A DNA stretch of 64,000 nt from Actinobacillus indolicus (GTDB lineage Bacteria; Pseudomonadota; Gammaproteobacteria; Enterobacterales; Pasteurellaceae). Below the pieces are notes generated by a model. The model worked only from the letters and a program-made list of their open reading frames with translations, did not search any database and had not been told where the DNA came from. Both the position numbers and the translations under genes were made by a program. The stretch spans positions 1,902,001 to 1,966,000 of the forward strand of contig NZ_CP038145.1 in NCBI RefSeq assembly GCF_004519515.1. The letters are read 5' to 3'. Within the stretch, counting starts at the first letter, position 1. The number at the start of each line of letters is the position of its first letter. Positions 53,287 to 63,138 of this stretch are shown here, in pieces.

Positions 53287-55731
53287 TTATTTTAACGTAC
53301 GCAAAATATCCGCAAAAATACCTGCTGCGGTCACATCGTTACCTGCACCGTAACCACGTAAAAGAAGCGGAATCGGGCTGTAATAGCGAGTGTAGAACGC
53401 AAGGGCGTTTTCACCATTTTTCACTTTATAAAGCGGATCATCACCGTTCACTTCTTTGATCGCCACACGGCATTTACCGTTTTCAATGGAACCTACATAG
53501 CGTAACACATTTCCACAAGCGGTTGCTTTTTCAACACGTTTTGCAAATTCTGCATCAAGTTCTGGCAACATCGCCAAAAATTCCGCTGCAGTTTTACCTT
53601 CAGAGAAACCTTTTGGTAAAACGCCTTCCACTTCAATATCTTCCAGCTCTAATGGGTAGCCACACTCACGCGCTAAAATTAAGAGTTTACGAGCGACATC
53701 TTGCCCTGATAAATCATCACGTGGATCAGGTTCAGTAAAGCCTTTCTCTTTGGCAATGGTGGTTGCTTCAGACAAACTTGAACCTTCTTCTAATTTACCG
53801 AAAATAAAAGAGAGTGAACCAGATAAAATCCCTTCAAATTTCTCGACTTCATCACCTGCAGCTAGCAAGTTTTGCAAGTTTTCAATCACTGGCAAACCTG
53901 CACCCACATTCGTTTCATATAGGAATTTATGTTGGCTTTGACGGGCATTTTCACGCATTTCTTGATAATAAGCATAGCTTGACGTATTCGCTTTCTTATT
54001 TGGCGTAATCACGTGGAAGCCTTCTTTTAATGCTCGAGCATAAAGATTTGCCACAGACTGAGCTGTAGTGCAATCCACAAAAACAGGATTGACAACGTGG
54101 TGTAACTTAATGAATGAAAGCAATACATCAAAGTCAGACGGCTGTGTCGCTGATTCTAAATCCGCACGCCAGTTATCCAAGCTTAAACCGTTTTCATTGA
54201 GTAACATTTTGTTCGAGTTGGCTAAGGCACACACACGGATTTCAATGTCCTTTTTTGCGAGGTACTCCTTCTGTGTTTTGATCTGCTCAATCAACTCACC
54301 ACCAACACCGCCAACACCCACTAAAAAGACATCGACCACTTTTTTGTTATTGAATAGCGCTTTGTGCGTTGCTTTAACCGCTTCAATTGCTTTATTTAAT
54401 GGCACAACGGCAGAGATTGAACGCTCTGATGAACCTTGCGCAATCGCTACAATGCTGATATTTGCTTGAGCTAATGCAGAAAAGAAGCGAGCAGCAATCC
54501 CTTTGGCGGTACGCATACCATCACCAACTACAGAAACAATAGAGAGATCTTTAATCACTTCTACAGGATCGAGCGAGCCATCTTTTAATTCTTGTGAAAA
54601 GGTAGTATTTAATGCTGATAATGCTTTTTCAACCGCTTTTACTGGCACACAGAAGCTAATACTATATTCAGAAGAAGATTGTGTAATTAAGTTCACGGAA
54701 ATACCCGCTTGCGACATTGCGGTAAACACACGTGCTGCCATACCAACCATGCCTTGCATACCTGAACCTGATACGTTGAACATTGCCACATTATCAAGAT
54801 TTGTGATCCCTTTTACTTTTAAGTTATCGTTGACCACATTACCGTCAATGATCGTGCCTTTGGCTTCTGGATTATGGGTATTTTTAATTAAGCACGGGAT
54901 ATTTAACGGCACTAACGGGCCAATAGTGCGAGGGTGGATTACTTTCGCACCAAAGTAAGAAAGCTCCATTGCTTCTTGATAGCTCATAGACTCTAAGCAG
55001 ATCGCATCTGGCACTAAACGAGGGTCGCAAGTATAAACACCGTCCACGTCCGTCCAAATTTCGCATACATCTGCTTTTAAGCAAGCGGCTAAACAGGCTG
55101 CAGAGTAGTCTGAACCGTTTCGTCCAAGTAACACTAATTCGCCTTGCTCATTACCTGCGGTAAAGCCCGCCATTAACACCACATTTTTCTTTGGAATAGA
55201 AAGGGCTTCAATGCGTTTGGTGGATTCAGTAATGTCCACAGAAGATTCTAAATAGCTCCCGTGTGCTAATAATTTTTCGACAGGATCAATGCGAGTGACT
55301 TCATAACCTTTCGCTTCAAACCACGCTTTCATCATCGCAATCGACAATTTTTCCCCACGGCTATGTACTGTTGCGCCGATATTATCTGGACAGAATTTAT
55401 TTTTTGCGGCTTCAGATGCAATGTTGCAGATGTCATCTAATTCCGCTTTGATAAAGGTACTTAATCCTTCACGGTCGAAATTGTGATTGACGGCATATAA
55501 TCCGTTGATGATGTTGTTGAAAATGTCGGTGGCTTCGGTGAGATGAGATTCGTAGGATTCGCCTGCTTGGGCTTTATCGACAATGGCGACAAGATGGTTA
55601 GTAATTTTAGCAGGAGCGGATAGGACGCCTGCGGCTTGATCTGCCAAATGTGCTTTTTCGATGATCTCGGCTGCTTGTAGAAAGCGTTCTGGATTGGCTA
55701 AAGATGTGCCTCCAAATTTTAGAACTCGCAT
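53287..55731 (-). CDS. thrA: Bifunctional aspartokinase I / homoserine dehydrogenase I
   Basis: An 814-residue fusion (E. coli ThrA 820). Residues 1-300 are the aspartokinase (start [17 protein letters not shown]), 300-460 paired ACT domains that bind threonine, and the rest NAD(P)-dependent homoserine dehydrogenase ([17 protein letters not shown], and NKKANTSS in the active site). It catalyses the first and third steps from aspartate to threonine. A strong CAGGAG site precedes the ATG. It is preceded by the thrL attenuator. Confidence 0.97.
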   Translation of the reverse strand: MRVLKFGGTSLANPERFLQAAEIIEKAHLADQAAGVLSAPAKITNHLVAIVDKAQAGESYESHLTEATDIFNNIINGLYAVNHNFDREGLSTFIKAELDDICNIASEAAKNKFCPDNIGATVHSRGEKLSIAMMKAWFEAKGYEVTRIDPVEKLLAHGSYLESSVDITESTKRIEALSIPKKNVVLMAGFTAGNEQGELVLLGRNGSDYSAACLAACLKADVCEIWTDVDGVYTCDPRLVPDAICLESMSYQEAMELSYFGAKVIHPRTIGPLVPLNIPCLIKNTHNPEAKGTIIDGNVVNDNLKVKGITNLDNVAMFNVSGSGMQGMVGMAARVFTAMSQAGISVNLITQSSSEYSISFCVPVKAVEKALSALNTTFSQELKDGSLDPVEVIKDLSIVSVVGDGMRTAKGIAARFFSALAQANISIVAIAQGSSERSISAVVPLNKAIEAVKATHKALFNNKKVVDVFLVGVGGVGGELIEQIKTQKEYLAKKDIEIRVCALANSNKMLLNENGLSLDNWRADLESATQPSDFDVLLSFIKLHHVVNPVFVDCTTAQSVANLYARALKEGFHVITPNKKANTSSYAYYQEMRENARQSQHKFLYETNVGAGLPVIENLQNLLAAGDEVEKFEGILSGSLSFIFGKLEEGSSLSEATTIAKEKGFTEPDPRDDLSGQDVARKLLILARECGYPLELEDIEVEGVLPKGFSEGKTAAEFLAMLPELDAEFAKRVEKATACGNVLRYVGSIENGKCRVAIKEVNGDDPLYKVKNGENALAFYTRYYSPIPLLLRGYGAGNDVTAAGIFADILRTLK

Positions 55732-55776
55732 AGTTTCTCCTGAAGATAATTGTTTAATGTTTGCAAATTTTGTTAC

Positions 55777-55806
55777 AAAAAAACCCGCTTGTTAAAGCGG
55801 GTTTTG
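55777..55806 (-). terminator. thr operon attenuator
   Basis: On the minus strand AACCCGCTT (55795-55803) pairs with AAGCGGGTT (55782-55790), followed by TTTTT. It lies just after the leader-peptide stop and before thrA, the position of a transcription attenuator. Confidence 0.85.
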
Positions 55807-55824
55807 TGAATTCTGTTCCGTTTT

Positions 55825-55899
55825 CTAGCCACGAACACCCGCACTATGTTTGCACATAATGGTCATAATCGTGGTAATCATCATAGAAAAACGGTTCAT
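55825..55899 (-). CDS. thrL: thr operon leader peptide
   Basis: A 24-codon frame ATG to TAG whose residues 8-14 read ITTIMTI, a cluster of threonine and isoleucine codons. It is followed 20 bases later by the intrinsic terminator upstream of thrA. This is the arrangement of the E. coli threonine leader, where scarce charged tRNA-Thr or tRNA-Ile stalls the ribosome and prevents termination. An AGAG ribosome site lies upstream. It is too short for usual gene-calling. Confidence 0.9.
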   Translation of the reverse strand: MNRFSMMITTIMTIMCKHSAGVRG

Positions 55900-55936
55900 T
55901 GCTATTCTCTAAATATAAGCGTTAAAAACGGGTAGA

Positions 55937-55965
55937 AGAATCGTCGAAAACGTTTTCTTTGTCAA
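55937..55965 (-). promoter_or_regulatory. Predicted thr operon promoter with internal PurR-like operator
   Basis: On the minus strand, consensus -35 TTGACA (55960-55965), a 17-base spacer and weak -10 GATTCT (55937-55942). The spacer holds the perfect palindrome GAAAACGTTTTC (55946-55957). On the plus strand TCGAAAACGTTTTCTT (55944-55959) matches the cvpA-purF PurR box at 14 of 16 positions, so a PurR or other LacI-family repressor could block the promoter. Confidence 0.55.
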
Positions 55966-56095
55966 ATGTTTTTTGTATAAAAGTTGTATTTCTTTAACTA
56001 AATAAAGCTAAGTTTCTATCAAGGAAAAATTTTCTCTAATTTATATCGATAATTTTTGCGTTAGATCAAAAAAATCTATATTCCTTTTCGAGTTT

Positions 56096-56123
56096 TTGAT
56101 ACTATAAGCGGTGAGTTTATACT
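56096..56123 (+). promoter_or_regulatory. Predicted sodA promoter
   Basis: -35 TTGATA (56096-56101), 16-base spacer and -10 TATACT (56118-56123). A variant uptake core (TAAGCGGT) lies in the spacer. The rest of the thrL-sodA gap (55966-56095) is AT-rich with no other feature that I can support. Confidence 0.55.
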
Positions 56124-56156
56124 CAAATATTACTAATTATTTTTGAGGAGTAAAAA

Positions 56157-56798
56157 ATGGCATACACATTACCTGAATTAGGTTACGCTTATGATGCGTT
56201 AGAGCCGCATTTTGATGCAAAAACCATGGAAATTCACCACTCTAAACACCACCAAGCATACATCAACAACGCAAATGCTGCATTAGAAGCATTTCCTGAA
56301 TTACTTGAGCAATGTCCAGGTAAATTAATTTCAAATCTTGAACAAGTTCCAGCAGAAAAACGTGTTGCAGTACGTAACAATGTTGGTGGTCACGTAAACC
56401 ACACATTATTCTGGAAAGGTTTAAAAACTGGCACAACGTTACAAGGTGCATTAAAAGATGCCATCGTTCGTGATTTTGGCTCTGTTGAAGCATTCCAAGC
56501 ACAATTTGAACAAGCAGCTGCAACGCGTTTCGGTTCAGGCTGGGCGTGGTTAGTGTTAGAAAATGGTAAATTATCTGTTGTTTCAACCGCAAACCAAGAT
56601 TCACCATTAATGGGTAAAGAAGTTGCTGGTGTTTCAGGCTACCCAATCTTAGGTTTAGATGTGTGGGAACACGCTTACTACTTAAACTACCAAAACCGTC
56701 GTCCAGACTACATCAAAGCGTTCTGGAACGTGGTCAATTGGGACGAAGCTGCTCGCCGTTTTGAAGATAAAGTAAACACTTGCGGTTGCGCAAAATAA
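56157..56798 (+). CDS. sodA: Manganese superoxide dismutase
   Basis: A 213-residue enzyme of the Fe/Mn family that dismutates superoxide. Metal ligands are visible: His in [13 protein letters not shown], His in [13 protein letters not shown], and Asp and His in [20 protein letters not shown] (seen in part). [11 protein letters not shown] and the spacing favour Mn. The C-terminus carries an unusual extra tail ending CGCAK with two cysteines. Ribosome site GAGG precedes the ATG; a strong terminator follows. Confidence 0.95.
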   Translation: MAYTLPELGYAYDALEPHFDAKTMEIHHSKHHQAYINNANAALEAFPELLEQCPGKLISNLEQVPAEKRVAVRNNVGGHVNHTLFWKGLKTGTTLQGALKDAIVRDFGSVEAFQAQFEQAAATRFGSGWAWLVLENGKLSVVSTANQDSPLMGKEVAGVSGYPILGLDVWEHAYYLNYQNRRPDYIKAFWNVVNWDEAARRFEDKVNTCGCAK

Positions 56799-56809
56799 AT
56801 TAAAATAAT

Positions 56810-56846
56810 AAAAATCCCTGTAATATTTTTAATTACAGGGATTTTT
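56810..56846. terminator. Terminator between sodA and dxr (convergent)
   Basis: AAAAATCCCTGTAAT (56810-56824) pairs perfectly with ATTACAGGGATTTTT (56832-56846) over a 7-base loop. It has A- and T-runs for both strands. Confidence 0.9.
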
Positions 56847-56858
56847 ATCAACTAAAAA

Positions 56859-58049
56859 TTAACATTGTAGAATTATCTGTTTTGCAACTTCTCTTGCTAA
56901 TTTATCAATATGCAACACGTCTGCAATTTCTTTGACTTGAATTGGAGCGATGTTCTCAACCACTTGGCGATTGACTTCGACAATATCCGTAAAACGAATT
57001 TTCTCATTTAAAAAGGCATCTACGGCGACTTCATTGGCTGCGTTCATGGCTGTGGTCGCATATTGTCCTGCTGCGAAGGCATCTATCGCTAATTTTAAAT
57101 TTGGGTAGCGAGCGAAATCCGGTTCAATAAAGGTCAGTTCTTTTAATTTAAAGAAATCCAAAGGCGCAACCCCTGCATTTATTCTACTTGGATATGCCAT
57201 GGTATGTGCAATCGGTGTGCGCATATCAGGATTTCCCATTTGAGCAATAACACTACCGTCAATGTAGCGTACCATGGAATGAATGATAGATTGTGGATGA
57301 ATAATGATCTCCATTTCATCGGCAGAAGCATTAAACAGCCAACGTGCTTCAATATATTCCAACCCTTTGTTCATCATTGTGGCTGAGTCCACCGAAATTT
57401 TCTTACCCATAGACCAATTTGGATGCGCGACAGCTTGAGCTGGGGTGATTTGACTAAATTCATTCAATGGTTTTGTACGGAAAGGTCCGCCTGAACCCGT
57501 GAGAATAATTTTACTTACCCCCAGTTCTGCAAGCGGACAGAAGCCCACTTTTTCTTGTGCTTCTGGCGGTAACGATTGGAATATCGCATTATGTTCACTA
57601 TCAACAGGGAGCAACTTAGCCCCCGACTTGCGAGCTTCATCAATAAAAATTTGCCCACAAGTAACTAAAGATTCTTTATTTGCTAACAAGACTTTTTTGC
57701 CTGCTTGTACCGCTGAAAGTGTTGGTAATAAACCAGCTGCGCCTACGATTGCCGCCATAACCATATCCACTTCAGGATGTGATGATAATTCACAAATGGC
57801 TTTTTGCCCTGAAAGTACTTCAGTTTTTAAGCCTAAAGCGGTGAGATTTTCCTTTAATTTTGCAGCTGCCTGTTCATCATCCAATGCTACGAAACGTGGT
57901 TGATATTGTTGGCATTGTTCGGTAATTAATTCGACATTTTTTCCGCCCACTAAAGCGAAAACTTGGTACTGCTCAGGGGTATGATCAACCACAGAAAGGG
58001 TGCTTTTTCCGATAGATCCTGTTGAACCCAAAATGACTAATTTTTGCAT
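56859..58049 (-). CDS. dxr: 1-deoxy-D-xylulose 5-phosphate reductoisomerase
   Basis: A 396-residue enzyme of the MEP isoprenoid pathway that converts DXP to MEP with NADPH. The dinucleotide loop [10 protein letters not shown] is at residues 8-17; [11 protein letters not shown] and TGSGGPFR line the active site and metal site. A CAAGGA site precedes the ATG. Its start lies 23 bases after the relA stop, so it may be co-transcribed with relA. Confidence 0.96.
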   Translation of the reverse strand: MQKLVILGSTGSIGKSTLSVVDHTPEQYQVFALVGGKNVELITEQCQQYQPRFVALDDEQAAAKLKENLTALGLKTEVLSGQKAICELSSHPEVDMVMAAIVGAAGLLPTLSAVQAGKKVLLANKESLVTCGQIFIDEARKSGAKLLPVDSEHNAIFQSLPPEAQEKVGFCPLAELGVSKIILTGSGGPFRTKPLNEFSQITPAQAVAHPNWSMGKKISVDSATMMNKGLEYIEARWLFNASADEMEIIIHPQSIIHSMVRYIDGSVIAQMGNPDMRTPIAHTMAYPSRINAGVAPLDFFKLKELTFIEPDFARYPNLKLAIDAFAAGQYATTAMNAANEVAVDAFLNEKIRFTDIVEVNRQVVENIAPIQVKEIADVLHIDKLAREVAKQIILQC

Positions 58050-58072
58050 AAATATCCTTGCTTAAATATGGC

Positions 58073-60280
58073 TTAATTTGATAAACGTTTTGCATCAATC
58101 ACATCATCAATTTGTAGAATGCGTTTGAGTAGTTTATCTAATAATTCTACGTTATTCAGTTCAATTTGAATATCAATGGTCGCGATTCCACGTTTGGTAT
58201 CGGTACGGCTCGAAACACCTAACACATTCACTTTCTCATTTGCCATGATACCACTGACATCACGCAATAAGCCATTACGGTCATTAGCAATCACGCGGAT
58301 GGTTAAACTAAATCGACCAACGCTATAACTATCGCCCCATTCTGCTTCTACCACACGCTCAGGGCTACTACTTTGAAGATCAAAGAGCTGTTCACAATCG
58401 GCTCTATGTATTGAGATACCTCGCCCTTGAGTAATGTAGCCAACAATCTCATCACCTGGAATCGGCTGACAACAACGAGCAATATGGTGCATTAAGTTAC
58501 CCACGCCTTCAACCACGACGAAACCGCTACGGCTTTTGTGCGGTTGTTGTGCTTTATTTGCCACCTGTTTTAAGATCGCTTCATCAGCTTGTTCGGCGGT
58601 AGTTTTAATGAGCTTACTTTGCAAATAATGCATTAATTGATGTAAGCGAATATCGCCACCACCAATACCTGCATAGAGATCATCCACTTGTTTTAGGTTA
58701 TAACGGGGTAAAGCGAGATCTTCAATTTGCTTTTGGGTGAAATTGAATTTAGCCATCTCAGCTTCCAACATCTCTTTACCAAGTGGAATATTCTTCTCTC
58801 GGTCAAGTTTCTTAAACCATGCAACAATTTTCGATCTGGCTCTCGCTGTATTCACAAAGCCTTGGCTTGGAATGAGCCAGTCACGGCTTGGGTTTGGATT
58901 TTTCTGCGTGATAATTTCGACCTGATCACCCATTTGTAAAATATAGGTGAACGGCACAATACGCCCAGCCACTTTTGCGCCGATACAACGGTGTCCTACT
59001 TCACTATGAATCGAATAGGCAAAATCGAGGGGCGTTGCATTTTTCGGTAAATCAACCACTTCGCCTTTTGGCGTAAAGACATAGACCCGATCATCGAAAA
59101 TTTGGGAACGCATTTCAGCCACAACATCGCCCGAATCCGCAATATCTTTTTGCCAATCGAGTAACTTACGTAACCAGACAATTTTTTCTTCGTAGCCAGA
59201 GCGTCCTGCAGCTGCGCCTTCTTTATATTTCCAATGTGCAGCTACCCCAAGTTCTGCATCATCGTGCATTTTTTGCGTGCGAATTTGGACTTCGATGGTT
59301 TTATCCCCTTCACCTAACACTACCGTATGAATCGACTGGTAGCCATTCGGTTTGGGATTGGCAATATAGTCATCAAAATGCTCAGGCAAATGTTTGTAAT
59401 GGGTATGCACAATGCCTAGTGCGGTGTAGCAATCTTGAAGTTTTGGCACGATAACCCGAACTGCTCGTACATCAAATAACTGTTTGAATGTGAGATGCTT
59501 TTTCTGCATCTTCTTCCAAATGCTATAAATATGTTTCGGGCGACCATAAACTTGAACATCTTCGATTTCTTCTTTGATACAAGCGGTCAGATCATCCACA
59601 AAATTTGCAATATATTTTTCACGATCTAAACGGCGTTCAGCAAGATCGTACTTGGCAATTTGGCGATATTCCTGAGGGTGTAATGCTCTAAAACAGTAAT
59701 CTTCTAGCTCCCATTTTAATTGCCCAATCCCTAAACGGTTAGCTAATGGGGCATAAATGTGAGAGCACTCTTTAGCCGCGAGAACTAAATCTTCTTCGCT
59801 TAAACGTTCTGTATCACGTAAATAGACAATTCGCTCGGCAAGTTTAATTACAACACAGCGGAAATCATCGACCATCGCGAGCAACATACGACGAATATTG
59901 TCAATTTGAAGATCGGAAGCGTGGCTGGCGTTTAATTGGCGGACGTTATCCATTTCCAATACGCCTTTGACTAAGTTTTTGACATCATTACCGAAATGCT
60001 CTTTGACTTGTACAAGATCGATAATATTTTGTTTGACGAGTGGAAAGAGTAACGCTGCAACAAGGCTATCATCATCCATATTCAAGCCGTGTAAGATTTC
60101 GACCATTTCAATGCCAAACCACAGGAGATGATTCTGCTCAATATCAATTTTTTCTTGAGCATAGCGCCAAGCCATTAATAGCTGATCGAAGGTTATGGGT
60201 GACATTTGTAACCCTGCACTCCAACTAGCCAGCTCGAAAGTATTTAGATCGAGTTGGTGTGAATGGCGAATCGCAACCAT
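58073..60280 (-). CDS. relA: GTP pyrophosphokinase RelA
   Basis: A 735-residue long RSH protein making (p)ppGpp on stalled ribosomes. The N-terminal HD domain is degenerate (LLFPLVKQ where an active hydrolase has HDxxED), so it should be synthetase-only. The synthetase region includes GRPKHIYSIWKKMQKK and KPNGYQSIHTVVLG. TGS (VYVFTPKGEVVDLPKNATPLDFAYSIH, seen in part), helical, zinc-finger and ACT domains follow. A GGAGG site precedes the ATG. Confidence 0.95.
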   Translation of the reverse strand: MVAIRHSHQLDLNTFELASWSAGLQMSPITFDQLLMAWRYAQEKIDIEQNHLLWFGIEMVEILHGLNMDDDSLVAALLFPLVKQNIIDLVQVKEHFGNDVKNLVKGVLEMDNVRQLNASHASDLQIDNIRRMLLAMVDDFRCVVIKLAERIVYLRDTERLSEEDLVLAAKECSHIYAPLANRLGIGQLKWELEDYCFRALHPQEYRQIAKYDLAERRLDREKYIANFVDDLTACIKEEIEDVQVYGRPKHIYSIWKKMQKKHLTFKQLFDVRAVRVIVPKLQDCYTALGIVHTHYKHLPEHFDDYIANPKPNGYQSIHTVVLGEGDKTIEVQIRTQKMHDDAELGVAAHWKYKEGAAAGRSGYEEKIVWLRKLLDWQKDIADSGDVVAEMRSQIFDDRVYVFTPKGEVVDLPKNATPLDFAYSIHSEVGHRCIGAKVAGRIVPFTYILQMGDQVEIITQKNPNPSRDWLIPSQGFVNTARARSKIVAWFKKLDREKNIPLGKEMLEAEMAKFNFTQKQIEDLALPRYNLKQVDDLYAGIGGGDIRLHQLMHYLQSKLIKTTAEQADEAILKQVANKAQQPHKSRSGFVVVEGVGNLMHHIARCCQPIPGDEIVGYITQGRGISIHRADCEQLFDLQSSSPERVVEAEWGDSYSVGRFSLTIRVIANDRNGLLRDVSGIMANEKVNVLGVSSRTDTKRGIATIDIQIELNNVELLDKLLKRILQIDDVIDAKRLSN

Positions 60281-60415
60281 AAGTCCTCCATAACGCTTTA
60301 ATTGAAAGGATTCTTGACAGATTTTGACAATCTTAAAAATATGTAAAGCATTATAGCGGAATTCACTCCAAAATCTTGGATATTTTTTGAATTTGCAAAA
60401 ATTTACAGAAATCAG

Positions 60416-60424
60416 ACCGCTTGT
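60416..60424 (-). other. DNA uptake signal sequence
   Basis: ACCGCTTGT preceded by TTTGCAAAAATTTACAGAAATCAG, a full Apl-type signal in the divergent relA-hemA gap. Confidence 0.85.
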
Positions 60425-60470
60425 ATGGATAAAATACGTTGTTATAAATCAAACCTATTAAGACAATTAT

Positions 60471-60499
60471 TTGCACCAACTGCATGGATTGATTAAAAT
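60471..60499 (+). promoter_or_regulatory. Predicted hemA promoter
   Basis: -35 TTGCAC (60471-60476), 17-base spacer, -10 TAAAAT (60494-60499). Transcription would begin near 60506, about 40 bases before the start codon. Confidence 0.65.
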
Positions 60500-60513
60500 G
60501 CTCCGTCTTTTCG

Positions 60514-60532
60514 GGTGGTTTCCACCTTTTTT
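60514..60532 (+). terminator. Terminator-like hairpin in the hemA leader
   Basis: GGTGG-TTT-CCACC followed by TTTTTT, directly after the predicted transcription start and before the hemA ATG. The stem is only 5-6 bp, so it is a weak terminator or a 5' stabilising hairpin. Confidence 0.45.
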
Positions 60533-60547
60533 ATTCTGTGGGTAACA

Positions 60548-61855
60548 ATGACAATTTTAGCATTAGGCATCAATCATAAAACAGCATCTGTGGGTTTAAG
60601 AGAGAAAGTGGCGTTTGTGGAAGATAAACGTCAGCGTGCTTTCGAACAAATTCAAGAACAGAGCCTAGCTGAAAGTGTTGTTATTCTCTCGACGTGTAAC
60701 CGAACAGAACTCTATTTTCACCAGCCTGATGTACCGCCACAAGAAGATCATCCAGATAATATTGCTTGGCGTGAGCAGTGTTTTAATTGGTTTGCAGAGA
60801 TTCATCAGTTAGACAAAGATGAATTAAGCAAAGCCTACTATTTCAAGCAAAATCTTGAAGCGGCTCGCCATTTAATGAGTGTAGCTAGTGGCTTAGATTC
60901 CTTAATTTTGGGTGAACCGCAAATTTTAGGACAAGTAAAACAAGCTTACCAAGACAGCGAGACCTTTTATCATGCTCATGGTGGTGCAGTTTCGACCAAT
61001 CTTTCCCGTCTATTTCAAAAAACCTTTGCCACGGCAAAGCGAGTACGTTCTGAAACCGAGATCGGCAGTAGCGCTGTATCTGTGGCGTATGCAGCTTGCG
61101 GTTTAGCTCGCCAAATTTTTGATGATTTCAAAAAGTTACGTTTTTTACTTGTAGGCGCAGGGGAAACGATTGAATTAGTTGCCCGTTATTTAATTCAGCA
61201 CGGCGCAAAAAATATCATGATTGCTAACCGTACCCATATTCGTGCGGAGATGTTGGCGGAAAAATTAGATACCCCAATGCAGATTTTATCCTTGAGTGCG
61301 TTGCAAATAGGCTTAAATCAAGCCGATGTGGTGATTAGCTCAACGGGTAGCCCTGATGTATTGATTACCAAAGAGATGGTGGCTCAAGCACAGAAAGCAC
61401 GCCGTTTTGACCCGATGTTATTAATTGATATTGCCGTACCACGTGATATTGATGAAAAAGCAGGGGAGTTGGATAGTGTTTATGCTTATAGTGTAGATGA
61501 TTTGCAAAATATTATTCAGCAAAACTTAGCACAACGAGAGCAAGCCGCAGAGCAAGCAAAAGAGATTGTTGCAGAAGAAGCGAAAGATTTCTTTGCATGG
61601 CTTAAACAGCAACAATCCACAAATCTCATTAAGCATTACCGTCAAAATGCAGAAGAAATTCGTTTAGATCTACTTGAAAAAGCCTTGAATGCATTACAAC
61701 AGGGGCAAGAGAGTGAAAAAGTCTTAAATGAATTGAGCTACAAACTCACTAACCAACTATTACACGTGCCAACCCAAGCTTTACAAGCGATGGCAAAAAC
61801 AGGTAACTCAAAAGGATTACAGAGTTTTTCACAAGCGTTGAAACTTGAAGAATAG
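60548..61855 (+). CDS. hemA: Glutamyl-tRNA reductase
   Basis: A 435-residue enzyme that reduces glutamyl-tRNA to glutamate-1-semialdehyde, the first step of C5 tetrapyrrole synthesis. The nucleophilic cysteine is in [27 protein letters not shown] and [16 protein letters not shown] (NADPH domain) and a C-terminal dimerisation helix follow. ATG 60548 gives [21 protein letters not shown], the family start; the frame upstream runs through the leader hairpin and was rejected. The ribosome site is weak. Confidence 0.95.
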   Translation: MTILALGINHKTASVGLREKVAFVEDKRQRAFEQIQEQSLAESVVILSTCNRTELYFHQPDVPPQEDHPDNIAWREQCFNWFAEIHQLDKDELSKAYYFKQNLEAARHLMSVASGLDSLILGEPQILGQVKQAYQDSETFYHAHGGAVSTNLSRLFQKTFATAKRVRSETEIGSSAVSVAYAACGLARQIFDDFKKLRFLLVGAGETIELVARYLIQHGAKNIMIANRTHIRAEMLAEKLDTPMQILSLSALQIGLNQADVVISSTGSPDVLITKEMVAQAQKARRFDPMLLIDIAVPRDIDEKAGELDSVYAYSVDDLQNIIQQNLAQREQAAEQAKEIVAEEAKDFFAWLKQQQSTNLIKHYRQNAEEIRLDLLEKALNALQQGQESEKVLNELSYKLTNQLLHVPTQALQAMAKTGNSKGLQSFSQALKLEE

Positions 61856-61892
61856 AAAAAGGGGAGTTCCTTATCGGACTCCCCCTGAATTG

Positions 61893-62991
61893 TTATAGCC
61901 CTGCCTTTAAACTGGCTTCAATAAACTTGTCTAAATCGCCATCTAATACGGCCTGAGTATTACGATTTTCAACGCCTGTACGTAAGTCTTTAATACGAGA
62001 ATCATCAAGCACATAAGAGCGAATCTGACTGCCCCAACCGATATCGGATTTACTCTCTTCCATCGCTTGTTTTTCAGCATTTTTCTTCATCATCTCCATT
62101 TCATAGAGCTTCGCTTTAAGCTGTTTCATCGCTTGATCTTTATTTTGATGTTGTGAACGCCCGTTTTGACACTGCACCACAATACCCGATGGCATGTGAG
62201 TAATACGTACTGCTGATTCAGTTTTATTGACGTGCTGACCACCTGCACCCGATGCACGATACACATCAATACGCAAATCCGCAGGATTAATTTCAATGTC
62301 AAAATCATCATCCACTTCAGGATAGACAAATGCAGCCGCAAAAGAAGTATGACGACGATTATTTGAGTCAAACGGACTTTTACGCACTAGACGGTGAATC
62401 CCCGTTTCTGTACGCAACCAACCGAACGCATATTCGCCTGACACACGAATCGTCGCTGACTTTAAGCCAGCAACATCGCCATCGGACACTTCGATCAACT
62501 CGGTTTTAAAACCTTTACTTTCTGCCCAACGTAAATACATACGCAGTAGCATTTCCGTCCAGTCTTGCGCTTCCGTACCGCCTGAGCCTGCTTGTAAATC
62601 CACATAGCAATCTGCTGAATCGTGCTGACCGCTAAACATACGGCGAAACTCTAATAAGGCTAATTTTTCTTCTAGTTGGTTCGCTTCTTGTTGAGCTTCG
62701 TTAAAGGTTTCTTCATCTTCCGCTTCAACGGCAAGTTCAATTAAGCCTTCGACATCTTCAATGCCTTGATCAAGTGCTTTAATTGTATTCACAATGGTTT
62801 CAAGAGCAACACGCTCTTTGCCTAATGCTTGGGCTTTTTCAGCATTATTCCAGACATCAGGCTGTTCTAATTCAGCATTGACTTCTTCTAAGCGTTCGAC
62901 TTTCAGATCGAAGTCAAAGATACCCCCGAAGTGTGTTGGTTCGTTCTGCTAAATCAGCTAATTGGGTTCTAATCGGATTGAGTTCAAACAT
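61893..62991 (-). CDS. prfB: Peptide chain release factor 2, with programmed +1 frameshift
   Basis: The gene starts at ATG 62991 and reads 25 codons to an in-frame TGA at 62914-62916, in context GGGGGTATCTTTGAC. This is the RF2 autoregulatory site: an internal Shine-Dalgarno-like GGGGG followed by CUU UGA C. Slipping +1 at CUU enters the frame that runs from GAC (62915) to 61893, for a total of 365 residues, the length of E. coli RF2. The long frame carries the anticodon-like SPF (VRKSPFDSN) and the catalytic GGQ ([10 protein letters not shown]). It terminates translation at UGA and UAA. Confidence 0.96.
62908..62926 (-). promoter_or_regulatory. prfB: RF2 recoding site
   Basis: Minus-strand CGGGGGTATCTTTGACTTC contains the Shine-Dalgarno-like stimulator, the slippery CUU and the UGA stop. 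When RF2 is scarce, the ribosome pauses at UGA and shifts +1. Confidence 0.93.
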
Positions 62992-63055
62992 AATTATTCC
63001 TTTCTCTTCTATTTTTAAAGCGGGGCATTATAGCGGAATATGCAAAGAAGATAAA

Positions 63056-63064
63056 ACAAGCGGT
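63056..63064 (+). other. DNA uptake signal sequence
   Basis: ACAAGCGGT followed by CACTTTGCATAAATTTTTTAC; a second partial core CCGCTTGT lies near 63092, so a loose dyad separates prfB and the WYL gene. Confidence 0.8.
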
Positions 63065-63138
63065 CACTTTGCATAAATTTTTTACAAAATACCCGCTTGT
63101 TAGGCTTATAATCATCAAAAAAATATTAGGAGTCCATT

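Noticed and set aside
54503..54958. 151-codon frame antisense to thrA
   Set aside because: It is a shadow of ThrA codons; low complexity and no start signal.
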